A DNA stretch of 64,000 bases from Agelas oroides (Eukaryota > Porifera > Demospongiae > Agelasida > Agelasidae). A model generated the notes under the pieces. It had not been told where the DNA came from. It made no database searches and saw only the letters and a list, made by a program, of their open reading frames with translations. Of the stretch, positions 1 through 11,374 are shown in pieces. The stretch is from NCBI GenBank assembly GCA_949130485.1, contig OX422197.1, positions 3,416,205-3,480,204 on the forward strand, given 5' to 3'. Every line of letters begins with the position of its first letter. The first letter of the stretch is position 1. The position numbers and the translations under genes were made by a program.

Positions 1-317
1 AGATTCACTAAGCTTGTTAACTGCACGGTAAACGGTGAGCTCTACTTTACGAGCCTATTATTAGGCTTTCCGCGCAGACTAGTTGTAGCATGTAAGCCTA
101 TATTTAGGCTTACCGCGCGCAATGAGTTTATGTGACACTTAATTGATGTCTGAGTGAAATTTAGGAGATGTGAAAGTAGCTGTGGTGGACATTGTCGCCT
201 TGAAGTAGAATTTTTTTGTGCGACATTTTCACTTTTGAGAATGCGAAAATATATGAAGGAAAACAGAAAACAGCTGCCATGTTGGTGTACAAGGGGATGA
301 TAGCTTTTATCGCAATC
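1..317. other. Unassigned left edge
   Basis: No gene or clear repeat is recognised. Two short segments around 50-75 and 95-125 both read like 'AGGCTT(T/A)CCGCGCG' and look like a weak local duplication. Confidence 0.3.
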
Positions 318-677
318 TTGGTGCCGGAGGACTGGGAGGACAGTGCGGCTGGCCCTTCACAACATGTGTAATTTGTGGAGTCAAATGCATAAGTGAGTAC
401 TGAACGCAGCTGACGGCTGCCAACTCTGAGAAAAAAAAAGCAAAGAAGTCAGTCCACCGTAGACGCCAAGAGAGCGACAGAAGACCAAGAGTTCAAAAGT
501 AGAAAGCACATATTGGAGATTCTTCACAAGCCAAGTATTTAGGCTCACTCTTCACGTTACCTTTGTTTTGTACTGTTCTTTGGGGTCCCACTAAACGAGC
601 AACACCTGACACCTGCATCATGCGCAAAGACACTGGCACTTGGCGCAGCACGAGGCATCATACGCATGCGTAGTCCT
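318..677. repeat. Dispersed repeat R1, copy 1
   Basis: About 360 bp closely matches 51606-51977 in the same orientation. Shared landmarks are GGACAG.GCGGCTGGCCC near the start, an A-run followed by GCAAAGAAGTCAG, and CATACGCATGCGTA at the end. By eye the copies are roughly 85 percent identical. There is no long shared reading frame, so this may be a SINE-like or MITE-like unit. The family is unknown. Confidence 0.75.
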
Positions 678-1313
678 AGTATATACACCTACCTGTGGGT
701 TTTCAATCTATACCACATGTAGTGCCAATAACATACTGTACACCAAGATGACAGCTCAAGTTTTAGTTTATATGGAATCAATCAGATGGTAAAAATGCTT
801 GATTGCTTTCAGAGGCCATTGAGCACTTCCTAGGCATGACGTGCTTTTAACTCACGCAGACATGTGGACCATTTTGCTGACATGTATAGATCTATTCACC
901 TGTGTATGTATGGACAATCAATGAACCACAACTTCCTGAGAAAAGGCAGATGTTATGCAAAGTCACCCACTGCACAAGCCTCATCAGCATGGGGTGACCT
1001 GGAGACGGGACTGCTATCCCATGAACAAAATTCAGTCAGATGGCTGGCTTTGGCAGGTAGAAGCTCTTTGAACATAGCCTCTCTTTGTGCAGCTGCGTCA
1101 TTAGTCTTGCACCCAGAGCTCCAAAGGAAAGGGTTGGGGTTAGTTTGGAGGGTCGGAGGGGGTCTGGGTTCGAGACTACTGCGTCATGTGTTTGTCAATG
1201 TGTTTGTGCATGCGTGCAGAAGTACGTACCAGAGGTACTGAAAGTACTTATGTGTGTGAATGGCATATTTACCCCCTCGTTGATAACCTCTCTCATAATC
1301 TCTTGACTCCCAG
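678..1313. other. Intron upstream of first visible PSMD13 exon
   Basis: No exon, RNA gene or recognisable element is seen. The open frames here are short and unsupported. The end is the polypyrimidine tract and AG acceptor of the exon at 1314. Confidence 0.4.
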
Positions 1314-1400
1314 GTAAAGAATGACGTGGAGGCCAAGGTGCTATGTATGACGTCCATTGGTGTGATCAAGTTGAAAGGTGGACAACTGGACATCGTGAAG
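1314..1400 (+). CDS. PSMD13: PSMD13 (26S proteasome lid subunit Rpn9), internal exon
   Basis: An 87-nt exon of 29 codons in phase 0/0, bounded by TGACTCCCAG and GAAG|GTACAC. It encodes VKNDVEAKVLCMTS...GGQLDIVK. This aligns with the mammalian PSMD13 stretch VKSSDEAVILCKTA...GDLQVTK, which directly precedes the segment encoded by the next exon found here (27254). PSMD13 is a PCI-domain subunit of the 19S regulatory particle lid and acts in cytosol and nucleus. Earlier exons would lie left of the window. The call rests on three further exons in the right order, strand and phase. Confidence 0.9.
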
Positions 1401-1577
1401 GTACACTCACTGTAGGGTACACATGTACTTACGTTCAATGGTCCTCATAGATCAGAACTGTAAATGGGGAAATTTTAGCAGGAGCCCAGTAATTGTGAGA
1501 TTACAAGTTTTGAAAAACTGAACTATAGGTATATTTACACACATGCATAATGTGCCTCACATAGAGCATGTGGAAAC

Positions 1578-1591
1578 AGCTAAGTTTTTTT

Positions 1592-1624
<33 letters not shown>
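1578..1624. repeat. Poly-T/poly-G homopolymer tract
   Basis: A run of T is followed by more than 40 consecutive G. Such a tract can form G-quadruplexes and is prone to assembly error, so its length is uncertain. Confidence 0.9.
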
Positions 1625-1626
<2 letters not shown>

Positions 1627-2099
1627 AGCATGTAACAGCGGGAAAATGGTGAAGCGCAGTGCGGAGATAAATTCAAGGAGTTTAATAACAAGCTCACCGT
1701 TGATGAGGAGGCTCCCTATAATAGTGCTGGGCTGCCCTTTGCCTTTCTTGACCATGGATGCGGTTATGAGAAGTGTATCAACGATCACTCTGCTACTAGT
1801 GTACAAGTCTTGTTTCTCTGCCGTACAGTGATCTTGTAACAGACATGGACGATTTTTCATTTTGTCTGAGACCAAGTGAGTCTCTTATTGTCCAATTTTA
1901 TTCACAGTTACACTCGTTATTTTGGCCGTGACCTGGTAGTGTACAATATCATGCATTTCAGTCTCTACTATAATTCTATTTCAAGTGTTGAGTCTGTCTG
2001 TGAAGTGGATAACTTGGCACGTACTGGTGCAGATGTTGCATTACCACTGGAATCTCAGACTTACTGTAAAATAATGTTCCCTAGCTCTTTTGTCTGTAC

Positions 2100-2703
2100 C
2101 ATTTCTCTTTACCACTTTTTTGATTTTGTGCAAGTTGAAGCGGGTTGTATTCAGCAACATTTGCTTTGTCATGAAAGAGTCTGTACTGCATCTGCAAAGT
2201 CATCACAGTTTGTGGCCTGCTGTGGAGTACGTTGAAGTAGCATTCGCCAGTCATCATGGTTGAATGTGCCATCTCTAAGTCTGAGAAGTAAGTTTCTGAA
2301 TGCTAGGTTGTCTGAATCAGACCCAGCTTGGTGAAGAACCTGAGTTGACAACGGTGGAAAACAGCTGGTACATGGTGCGAGCATGTACTGCTAAGTGGAT
2401 GCAGTGGAGTATAAAGGTCTGTCACCAACAGGGGGAAGTTGAGCAAAGTCACCAAAGAGACACACCACCAAAAGGAATGTCCAACTGTCCTGTGGCCTGA
2501 CGCAAACGTTTGTCCAGTCATGCCATCATTCTTTGTCCCAACATCGACATTTCATCAATTATGAGGTAAAATCTGTTCTTCATCGTTAATTGCAGCTGGT
2601 GCAGTGAACGACCCTGGAGGTCTCTGTAGCTGGAGGTGCGGACGGGAAGTTGGAGTGTCGAATGCAGTGTTCTGCCACATACAGTGCTCCAAAGCAAGAG
2701 CAA
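2100..2703 (-). pseudogene. Pif1-family DNA helicase fragment (Helitron-like)
   Basis: The - strand shows LHSTLQLPVRTSSYRD (2640-2690) and FYLIIDEMSMLGQRMM. The second is a Walker B / DEMSM helicase motif typical of Pif1-like helicases in Helitron-like elements. After about 170 bp of poorly readable sequence it continues with FRNLLLRLRDGTFNHDDW and NCDDFADAVQTLS (2169-2310), the next conserved block of that family. A TGA at 2518-2520 stands where these proteins usually have Trp (MMAW), and the pieces lie in different frames. This is a decayed middle portion. The Walker A part is absent here, but a separate decayed copy of it lies at 14153-14509. Confidence 0.8.
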
Positions 2704-3178
2704 AACTTTTTGAAATTTTTCAAATTATATACATGTAGTAAGGCCCTCCTATCATCTTATTTACACATATAAACGGTACAAATCATCGTTATTTGCACGT
2801 ACACGGCCTGCGCTATGAGTTTTAGCTTCTCTATATACTTGCCATACTTAAGAAGAGCCGTTGTGATGTCACAGATAATTTGTGATGTCACAGATGTGCA
2901 CTACGATGCCAACAAACCATCAGCCAACTAGAATTTATCATATTCGAACCGAGTATTAGCTAGAAGTTCGGTTAACTAGGCTTCATGGAAAACGTGGCAA
3001 GCTCAACTACAGCTGTTTCTTCTCAGAGCCAACTCACAACTTCCTTGATCACCCAGCAACCAGGAAGTGAGTCCTGGGAGTCAAACAGTACTGTGCAATG
3101 TCAGTAATGTGCGCTCTACCACGAGAAACTGTAAGATTTCATACTCTGCACCTAGAGCCAGTCAATGCGGATCAATTA
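2704..3178. other. Intergenic or intronic filler
   Basis: Nothing coding is recognised. A short direct repeat, TTGTGATGTCACAGAT, occurs twice near 2862-2896. Confidence 0.35.
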
Positions 3179-3240
3179 TGCACCTATCAATGGTATGCCC
3201 CACCTCCCCCTCCTGGGGCAATGGTGGGGACAGAGTAGGG
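3179..3240 (+). repeat. Element A left TIR
   Basis: Begins TGCACCTATCAATGG, continues through a CCCCACCTCCC tract and a second block ending GGTGGGGACAG. It is the inverted counterpart of 10975-11036. Confidence 0.85.
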
Positions 3241-3375
3241 ATTTGCATGCCAACAATTACTAGAACTCCACCCCTAGGGCATCGTTCTCAGGTCAAATCC
3301 CCACCCAATCCCCACCCAATCCCCATGCCTGTCCCCACCCACACACTGCTGGTTGACATACAAAACAGATTTTTG

Positions 3376-6300
3376 TTAATGTTGACAACTCTCACAGATA
3401 TAAACCTCAGGTTCATTGCCTGCTGCAATGCCAACACACACACCATGGAACCAGCAGTCACATGCCTCACAGCCAATCCAAAATTCACATTCCTCTGTTT
3501 CTTCTTCACTTCCCTCACAGTAGCCACAATAGTAGATATCCTCAGTTTCAGCCGCTGGACCAGGAATGGGCTCAGGGTTCACATTAGCTAAAAGAGTAGG
3601 GTTGGAATCAGGTGTAGATGCAGTGGTGTTGGCAGCAAGTCTACGTCTAGTTTCTGCTGCTTTGGCTGCTCCGCGTCTATGATTCAAGTGCACTTGCTGT
3701 AGATGTTCCAGCCACATTTGAACCTCCACTGGAGGGAGCAATGTCTTTTCAGCAATGGCTTTAATATCTGATTCAGTTGGAGTGCTTTTTCTTTTCTTCA
3801 TGGACTGAAAAAAATCTTTCAACATTGCTGAAGGCGGTTTGCACTTCGCACAGGTTTGTTTTTTCAGGCCAACTTCTGGCTTTAAATAATGACCTGCACA
3901 TACTCCATGGCAAGAGGCACAGTTTGGATTTCCCCAAGGCCTACTAGGGTCTGGAACTGGCATAGGAATAGTCTTCACACTAGGGCCACCAGGAAACCAT
4001 GTCATTTCACAAGGAGGCTTTCCAGTCTGACATAAGGGATGTGGGCAATTACCACCATAGCAACAGACAAGCAAGAAAAGGTACTGTGGTGGTAAATCCA
4101 GAACTTGGTGACGGTTCTTAACATTCCACACTTTGTCAAAATAGCTATACAGTGTTGGTTTTTTCCTCCTCAGCTCTTCTTTCTTCTTTTGGCTCCCCTT
4201 CAGAAAGACTTGCAAATGCTGCCTTTGTTCCTGCAGTTCACTCGAATCAGCTCCCTTAAACAAGTGAATCTGAGTGTCCCCACAAGGGCAATGGTTAACT
4301 CGACTGATATATACGTCCATCGCTAGCTCCATATTCATTCAAAGTCTATCTTGGTCAACTGTCCCAGTAGCCTGGTCAATCACTGACCCGCCCAGGGTTG
4401 ATGGGATGAATAGATTTGCATGCCCTCGTGACAAACATCCATTTTGCAATTCTACCCTGTTTAAGTAACTACTGCCACTGCTTCGTGAGTTCAGTAGACT
4501 TGCCATTCTCCCTTCTTCAAGGTGGCGAGCTGTGAACCAAAACTGTACCTCTTCATGTGCAGGACCTTCATCAGTAGCGCCGTCAACTCCCACGCATTCT
4601 ATTAGTTTCTTTTTCCCAGTGTGAGGGTTGATGAAGGCTGGTTTCAGTTCAGTGGCATCAGAAAGCACTTTTAAGTCAGCGTAGTGTTGTGCTGGATTTT
4701 TTGGAAAAATCTTGTGGGCTTTTACAACACCAGCACAGAGTTCTTCAGTTGTTGCAGTTGCAGTAAAATTGTATGAAGACGTCTGAAGTACACTGGGATA
4801 CTTGTTTACATAGTCCGTATGCGTTGTGAGAACAGGATTCCCATCGACAACTGGCTGACTATACTGGCTATGAGTAGCAAGAGTGTCAAGCCTAAAACCT
4901 GACGCATCATCACGGTTCAAGTTGCAAATATTGGTTCCATCTCTATATTGGATCAAGTTGAGTCCCTTATAAAGGGCACCACTCCAATGAGTGTCGGGGT
5001 TGTATCTAATTTCAAAGCCTTTTCGTGCCCTTCGACTCGTCACACGAGCAATCCCCTTGTAGTTCTTCGCCGACCTGTGTCGGCGGTTTCGTGCTACACA
5101 AAGTTGAACGGTGGTACCATATGAAATCTTTTGCCTGTATGTATTCTGAAGATGTTGTTGAATACGTCTGTATGTGGGCTTCTGCTTGACTCTACGGTTC
5201 CCATCAAAGGTGAGAATGCCTGTACGTCGCCAGGCGTCAGCTCCTACGTTGCACTCTTTCACATAATCTTCAATGGTTTGGCCAATGTCTGGGAATTTGT
5301 CGACAATAGTTTTCATACACTTGTTGATTTTATGAGCAAGAAAATTTCTGGAATCTAGAGCCTTTGCTTTCTCTCGCCTTACTTTCCTGGCCAATGCTTT
5401 TCTCTTCTTTGCCAAAACCTGCTGTGTTTTGGCAGATGAAATACTTGAAAGACCAATATAGGATTCTGCATCTTCCACCTCAGAATCGGAGACAATATCA
5501 CCATTCAGAATTGCTGCATCCCTTACTTCATCAGAATGAGGTATAGATACCTTGAAAGCTTCATATGATTGTTGAAGGAGAGCTCTTTCTGAACAACCAA
5601 GGAGAGGCAGTACATGATGGCAGAACTGATCCAAGTATTGTTGTAGACCAACTGCTTCCTTTTCCATGCCACTTTCTTCCTCAACATAATCTACAAGGTG
5701 AAACCAATTGTAGCGGCTGGAGCGCAGGACTTCTTCCAAAGATTCAAAAGGTAAGTGTGCACCAACACCAGTTGTGCCACCTGGTTCGAGAGGTAAGCTG
5801 ACACTAACACCAGTTGTGCCACCTGGTTCGAGAGGTAAGCTGACACCAACACCAGTTGTGCCACCAGGTGTTGTGCCACCTGGTTCGAGTGGTAAGCTGA
5901 CACCAACACCAGTTGTGCCACCAGGTTCGAGAGGTAAGCTGACACCAACACCAGTTGTGCCACCTGGTTCAAGAGGTAAGCTGACACCAACACAAGTTGT
6001 GCCACCAGGTTCGAGAGGCAAGCTGACACCAACACAAGTTGTGCCACCAGGTTCGAGAGGCAAGCTGACACCAACACCAGTTGTGCCACCTGGTTCGAGA
6101 GGCAAGCTGACACCAACACCAGCTGTGCCACCTGGTTCGAGAGGTAAGCTGACACCAACACCAGTTGTGCCACCAGGTTCGAGAGGTAAGCTGACACCAA
6201 CACAAGTTGTGCCACCAGGTTCGAGAGGCAAGCTGACACTAACACCAGTTGTGCCACCAGGTTCGAGAGGTAAGCTGACACCAACACCAGTTGCGCCACC

Positions 6301-7602
6301 AGGTTCGAGAGGTAAGCTGACACCAACACCAGTTGCGCCACCAGGTTCGAGAGGTAAGCTGACACCAACACAAGTTGTGCCACCAGGTTCGAGAGGCAAG
6401 CTGACACCAACACCAGTTGTGCCACCTGGTTCGAGAGGCAAGCTGACACCAACACCAGTTGTGCCACGTGGTTCGAGAGGCAAGCTGACACCAACACCAG
6501 TTGTGCCACCTGGTTCGAGAGGTAAGCTGACACCAACACCAGTTGTGCCACCAGGTTCGAGAGGTAAGTGTGTGCCAACACCAGTTGTGCCACCTGGTTC
6601 GAGAGGCAAGCTGACACCAACACCAGTTGTGCCACCTGGTTCGAGAGGTAAGCTGACACCAACACCAGTTGTGCCACCAGGTTCGAGAGGTAAGTGTGTG
6701 CCAACACAAGTTGTGCCACCAGGTTCGAGACGTAAGCACACACCAACACTGGGGTTCTTCTGAATATTATCACCAATGTCAGAATCCGTATCAGACTCTG
6801 TGGAAGAGATGTCAAGACCCATTGACACAAGTATAGCTCTGTCCTTTATTCTAGCTATAGCATCAATTGCTTCATGAATACTCCGTGCTTCTTGAATAGC
6901 TGCTACTACATGACTGCTTCGAACGTACATCGATTCAAATCCTAACTTCTTCCTTGCAGCAGTTGCGGAAAGCCCAGAAGATTTAAATATAGAGTAACGA
7001 ATTAGCTCTCATTCCCTGTCTGAACATGCCAGGCCCAACAGAGCTTTCACATGTGCTTTGTCAATGGTCAGAGATTCAGATGCTTTGGTAGTTTGCAAAG
7101 CATTCACAAAGCATGCAAACTTCACATAATCAACCCCCTGAACATACTCTACCAAGTACCAAGAAGAGGTTCCCTTCTTCAGACTACCAAGACGGATACA
7201 TGCCAATGGCATTTGAAGTAGTCTCAGCCGAGCAATGTCGGGTTTGTACGTGTGTAAAGGGAATGCTGATCTGTAGGCACTGGCTAACTGGCAATAACCA
7301 TTTGTGGCAACAGACTTTGCAACACTCAACATTGCACTGCACTCGGAGCATGGTTGTATGTGTTTCTCTTGGCAGTAGACTGAACGTGTGTAAATGTATT
7401 CAGTGAGAGACAATGCTCGAAAAAGAGTAACATACACATTTTCTGCTTGCTTCTGATTACTACTACATAATTTCTTTTTGCATTCTTGAGCGTAAGTGAG
7501 CATAAAATCATGTTTGTGCTTTTGAAAATCACTACTGATTTCGTGTGAGAAAGAGAACTTGGAATCAAAGGTGTGGTGCACATAATCAATACGCCTCCCC
7601 AT
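3376..7602 (-). pseudogene. Element A large DDE-like transposase with PHD finger (two in-frame TGA)
   Basis: One frame of 1409 codons from ATG at 7602, interrupted only by TGA at 7009-7011 and 4339-4341. Residues about 1-200 are Cys-containing and unrecognised. Residues about 283-610 are a 14-residue repeat (PLEPGGTTGVGVSL) in about 23 copies. The core follows: PDTHWSGALYKGLN (about 870), DGATDEGPAHEEVQF (about 1005), SGSSYLNRVELQNGC (about 1040), with conserved acidic residues like a DDE nuclease. After the second TGA comes a Cys/His-rich region (CCYGGNCPHPLC, CASCHGVCAGHYL), a short homeodomain-like helix (LPPVEVQMWLEHLQ), and a C-terminal PHD finger (YYCGYCEG...CEACDCWFHGVC...CESC). The frame extends upstream as LAPPPHGISHN and then meets TGA, next to an acceptor-like TTTTTAG. 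The TGAs look like CGA decay. Transposase role is inferred from motifs. Confidence 0.8.
5765..6755. repeat. 42-bp coding minisatellite in element A
   Basis: About 23 units of 42 bp. The - strand reads PLEPGGTTGVGVSL. Because 42 is a multiple of three, other frames on both strands also stay open (for example VVPPGSRGKLTPTP on the + strand). Units differ mainly at a few positions (CCACCTGG/CCACCAGG, CCAGTT/CAAGTT). One partial unit sits near 5860-5880. Confidence 0.95.
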
Positions 7603-7631
7603 GTTGTGCGATATACCATGAGGAGGCGGTG

Positions 7632-10600
7632 CTAAAAATGTAAGTCTGACTCATCTGAGGAGTGCTGACCTTCAACACACATTGGCCCTGCTGAACTGGA
7701 CATGCCACCGTCCTGGCTACTTGGGTCTGCAGAAATTGTTTCTGGTTCATTACCCACTGATTTCTGCAGCTGAAACCTGCGTCCTATGATGGTAACTGGA
7801 CGATGTGAACCTGTGTAAGGAGGGCTCATGACAGTTGCCTCAGATTCTGATGACGCAGAAGCATCACAACTGTAGGACCCAGTGAAACTGGAAAGAGGTG
7901 AAAGAGGTGAAAGAGGTGTAGATACAAATCCAGGAGTTGTTGACTTGCTCCTGCTTGTGGCACTTGCTGTATCAGGAGACTCTGATAGCTTCCTGCGTTT
8001 GACTTCCTGATATCTCTTTGATCTTTTCTCTTTTTTCTTGAAAAACAGCAGCTCTTTCTCATTCTGTCGTTTTGTAGACTTCAACTCCATGATATCTTCA
8101 CTCAGTTGATCACAAAGTTTGTAATTGCGAGCAACCTCCGCCTGCTGACACCTGCTTTCCTTGATCGCAATTCTTCTAGTTAGGTCTACAATTACCTCGT
8201 TCAACTCTGTAACTCTGTTGTCCCGCATTTCTCTGTCGAATTTGGGACGTTTCGGCGTGGGCACTTTGTCCTTCCATGACCCATACATTTTGGAACGAGA
8301 CTTCCCCTTTTTAAAGGTGTAGCTCTCTGAGACTTTCTTTCGAGCCACCTCTAGCAGCTCACCACGATTCCCCTTGCGCACAAGGGCAGGGTTTTGAAGT
8401 GCGAGCTCAACAGCTGCTGCATTGACACGTTCCTGGAAGTCGGTCAGGTTGGCTTTGTGATAAATCAATGCTTGCTCTTTGATCTCTGCTTTCGATTTAT
8501 CACTTATGCCGAGAGGTTTTCGCTCCTAAAATAAGTGACGTACACTGAATAAATAAACTGCCAATAAAACATCTATCTGATTACCAGAATATAGCGGAAA
8601 TGTTTCGCCAAGGAAAATTTCTTCCAAAGCTGGAAGTATAGTATTGAGGTTAAATTTCACCAGGCTTATTTTTGTCGCTTGATCGTTGCCAAAACCCCAC
8701 CCACCAACATATTGCACTTGAAACGTCTTCATACGAGAATTCGTGCTGATTCTTGGTTTGAATCATTACGTTTAGAAGACAGCAGATGCATGTAAATGCA
8801 ATAATTTTCCCCAGTTCAATTTTCACCACTTAAAATGACTGGTGAAATTGGTGCAAATTTATCCCTGGCGAAAAGTTTCCGCTATACAGTAGTAACATTG
8901 TACTGTGTTCAGTGATCACTAAAATTTGAAACATGACCTATCAGGTGAAAGTTCACTAGCATGGAAGACAAACCCATTTTTGGACCTAGTGGCTTTAAGT
9001 GGTGAATGTAACTTGTTCACCCCTACATGTACAAAGGAACTATAAACTCTACTAGTCTCTGCCCAGACCCCATCCAGCTCACGCGAGGAGAAGGGACTGG
9101 TGTCACAAGTCCAAATCCTTGGGCTAGCTCCAGAAGCATGGAGCGGCCAATCAAATCACAGAGCAGCGTTTATTGGAATATTGCGGAAGCGAGAACAAGT
9201 ACTTCAATCATACCGCTCAAAGCGTGTTATGAGATTCATTATCCAACACTGAACAATTTGCAAGGCTTCAAACTTCCGCAAGCCCAAGGATTCAGGCTTG
9301 TGACACCAGACCCTTTCCTCGTGAGAGGGTTGGGTCTGGGCACAAGACTAAAACTCTACACTGACAACAATAATACATAGGAATTTATATTTACACATAC
9401 TTTCTGTAGTGGCTTCTTCACTCCAAGGCCAGACTGGGTTAGAGTCAGTTGTAGTTGGCCACTTGTAACTAGTTGCTCCTAAACAACTAAATTTGATGCC
9501 CAGCAACAACCCCAGGTGTAGGTGTTAAATCGCAACCCATGAAAAATTTGATCTGGTACTACTTGGGTGTAGGGCAGATAATATTCATATTTTCGCACCC
9601 ACTGGATGTTATCACTTACATCTAATCATATTCATGTTTTAGTACTTGCAAGTTTTAGCATGCCTCATTGCTGCACGCATTAAAACACAGAGATGCTGAG
9701 CCGATGTGCTCCTTAAGCAGCATATTACCGTGTATTACGTATACGATGTTTGGCGATGGATCTTGGACACTTCACGGTAGTTTGCAAAATTTTTATTTGC
9801 AACTTTTCGATTATACTCTGATAATCTTCTTCAACCCTGAAGATTATCAGAGTATAATTGAAAAGTTGCAAATAAAAATTTTGGAAACTACCGTGAAGTG
9901 TCCAAAATCCATCGCCAAACATCGAGATGCTGAGACAATGCAGGCTGCTCTGTGTAATAACTATTTTAGCATGCTACATGTACATACCTGTTCTTTGGCA
10001 GGGTGCTCTTCTGGTGCACAAATCTCTTCATGATCCAAGTCCTGCACTTCAATGACAGGCTCAGAGTCACTGATCACCATCGGTACCTAAAGGATTTAAC
10101 ACACAGGGTCATTTACAATAAGTATGCATCTCCTTTCAATCAAATTAAAAGAGCAGGGATTCAAGCATTTTGAGGTCTATTAGGCCACTCCAAAAACTAC
10201 ACTGCCGAGTAATCAACTTGCAGTATTGAACAAATCCGTGAGGCATATGAAATGCATGCAGGAGGGAAATCACTCAACTTTGAGTGGCCTTATAGGCCTG
10301 GGGGAACCCTTCCTGTTTTTTCCGATCGTGTAGTGCACCACAGTGATACTGACCAGCTGTCTAGTTTTGTACATAGTAGAAATCTAATCTCGCCAGGATA
10401 CTTCATGCAAATGCATTGCTTACAGTTTTCGAATTGACAGCAGAACCTCTGACAACACAACCACTGGTACTTGGGGGATCAACCTGAGGGGCAAAGCATA
10501 TTAAAAATAAACTCACATGACTCATATGCATTTCCATTTGTCTGTCAGCCTCAGAATACACAAATATTTGTAGTGTATGAATGTGCCTTCCTCCCACTAC

Positions 10601-10741
10601 CAGGCCATATTCATCTATATATTATAAATTTGTACAGATACTAACCTGAGGCTTCTCCACGATAACCCTAAGAACACTTTTGTCAGGAACTCGATCTTCG
10701 AAATAGTCTACAAACGTGCCACCCCACTCCTCGTCTTTCAT
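7632..10741 (-). CDS. Element A accessory protein, five exons, 393 aa
   Basis: Exons on the - strand: 10646-10741, 10424-10483, 9988-10086, 9401-9433 and 7632-8525. Every intron is GT-AG and every junction is phase 0. The protein starts MKDEEWGGTFVDYFEDRV, continues with VDPPSTSGCVV, an acidic exon (MVISDSEPVIEVQDLDHEE) and SGLGVKKPLQK. The 297-residue last exon contains a basic region (KKGKSRSKMYGSWKDK), a predicted coiled coil (TELNEVIVDLTRRIAIKES to about KKKEKRSKRYQEVKRRK) and a Ser-rich tail ending SSDESDLHF. It has no stop or frameshift. It lies 30 nt upstream of the DDE-like gene, so the two may share a promoter near 10750-10800. I recall a similar coiled-coil protein beside this transposase type in cnidarians. 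A DNA- or transposase-binding role is inference. Confidence 0.8.
8580..8893. mobile_element. Small TIR element in intron 4 of the accessory gene
   Basis: TATAGCGGAAA.GTTTCGCC near 8589 is inverted as GGCGAAAAGTTTCCGCTATA near 8867-8887. The interior is about 310 bp and noncoding. It resembles a MITE, with flanks consistent with TA insertion. Ends are approximate. Confidence 0.55.
9053..9350. mobile_element. 298-bp MITE with 9-bp duplication
   Basis: Begins TAGTCTCTGCCCAGACCC and ends with its near inverse GGGTCTGGGCACAAGACTA. TIRs are about 70 bp. The 9-mer AAACTCTAC flanks both sides (9044-9052 and 9351-9359). It sits in intron 4 of the accessory gene without disturbing exons. The TAG...CTA ends and 9-bp duplication match the TAGCCTCG family further right. 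Confidence 0.9.
9747..9923. repeat. Long hairpin (about 85-bp arms)
   Basis: Near-perfect inverted repeat: CGATGTTTGGCGATGGAT... on the left and its reverse complement on the right, with a loop of only about 6 nt near 9834. AGATGCTGAG occurs just outside both arms (about 9690 and 9927). It lies in intron 3 of the accessory gene and is probably a foldback MITE. Confidence 0.9.
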
Positions 10742-10974
10742 TTGTCTTCGATTTTATCACTGAAAGTTACACGGATTGAAGAAATCAACGCCTCTCACTC
10801 AGAACGGGATCCGCCATCTACTGCAACAACCCGGTTGTAGCTGCCAAGCTGCATCAAGACCTTCTTTGTGCTGTCCATCTCAGCCTCGTGGTCGGGTACA
10901 AAGGTTAATAAATTCAAAATAGCAAATGCAATTAACAATTCCCGACCCCTGGGGCAAGAATTTGGTGAACATCT

Positions 10975-11036
10975 CCCTGTCCTTTCCCCACCTCTGACCC
11001 AGGTATGGGAGGTGGGGCATACCATTGATAGGTGCA
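10975..11036 (-). repeat. Element A right TIR
   Basis: Ends GGGGCATACCATTGATAGGTGCA, the inverse of the left end, followed by TTA. Confidence 0.85.
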
Positions 11037-11374
11037 TTAAGACAGCAGCCTTACTGTTCACCTAGCCGCGCGTTGTGGTTAATGACATCATGAAAGGAAC
11101 GCCCACCCATGATACGTCACTAAAATGGCTGAAAGTTACTGTTTCCACGCAAAAGCGCTCCCATACCTTCCAGGAAGGTTTTTATTCTAAGAAAAGTACT
11201 TGAAACAAAACTTTAACCTATCTAAAAGCCATCTTTCAAGTTAATCCTGTTAACTGGGAGTTTTGTGGCTATACTATGCTAAACACTTTTGCCCCTCAAA
11301 AATCAGTTTTTGTAGATTTTCTTGACAATGCTTGGGAGTGAAGCCTGTTGACTACCCTCATAATGAACAGCACT
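11037..11374. other. Filler between element A and zinc-ribbon element
   Basis: No gene is recognised. The phrase CTATGCTAAACACTTTT at about 11274 recurs at about 12203, either side of the next element. Confidence 0.35.

Larger units (their letters stand above)
3179..11036. mobile_element. Element A: 7.86-kb two-gene TIR DNA transposon
   Basis: The left end reads TGCACCTATCAATGGTATGC and the right end is its reverse complement. The first 30 bp match perfectly and weaker matching continues to about 60 bp. TTA flanks both ends (3176-3178 and 11037-11039), a plausible 3-bp target duplication. Inside, both on the - strand, are a spliced accessory gene (7632-10741) and a large DDE-like gene with a C-terminal PHD finger (3376-7602). 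Smaller elements are nested in its introns. I recall similar two-protein sets as common repeats in cnidarians and sponges. I cannot assign a named superfamily. Confidence 0.85.

Noticed and set aside
5774-6763. Long + strand frame of VVPPGSRGKLTPTP repeats
   Set aside because: It is the antisense reading of the 42-bp minisatellite inside the element A gene; codon structure and conserved flanks support the - strand.
4339-7011. Recoding of TGA as a sense codon in this genome
   Set aside because: Other genes here end at TGA normally (for example the element C transposase at 15586), and the interrupted frames are all transposon-like, so decay is simpler.
8526-8732. Upstream exon of the accessory gene (MKTFQVQYVGGWGFG frame)
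   Set aside because: It lies within a MITE-like inverted repeat, and the acceptor at 8526 plus phase-0 exon 4 explains the gene without it.
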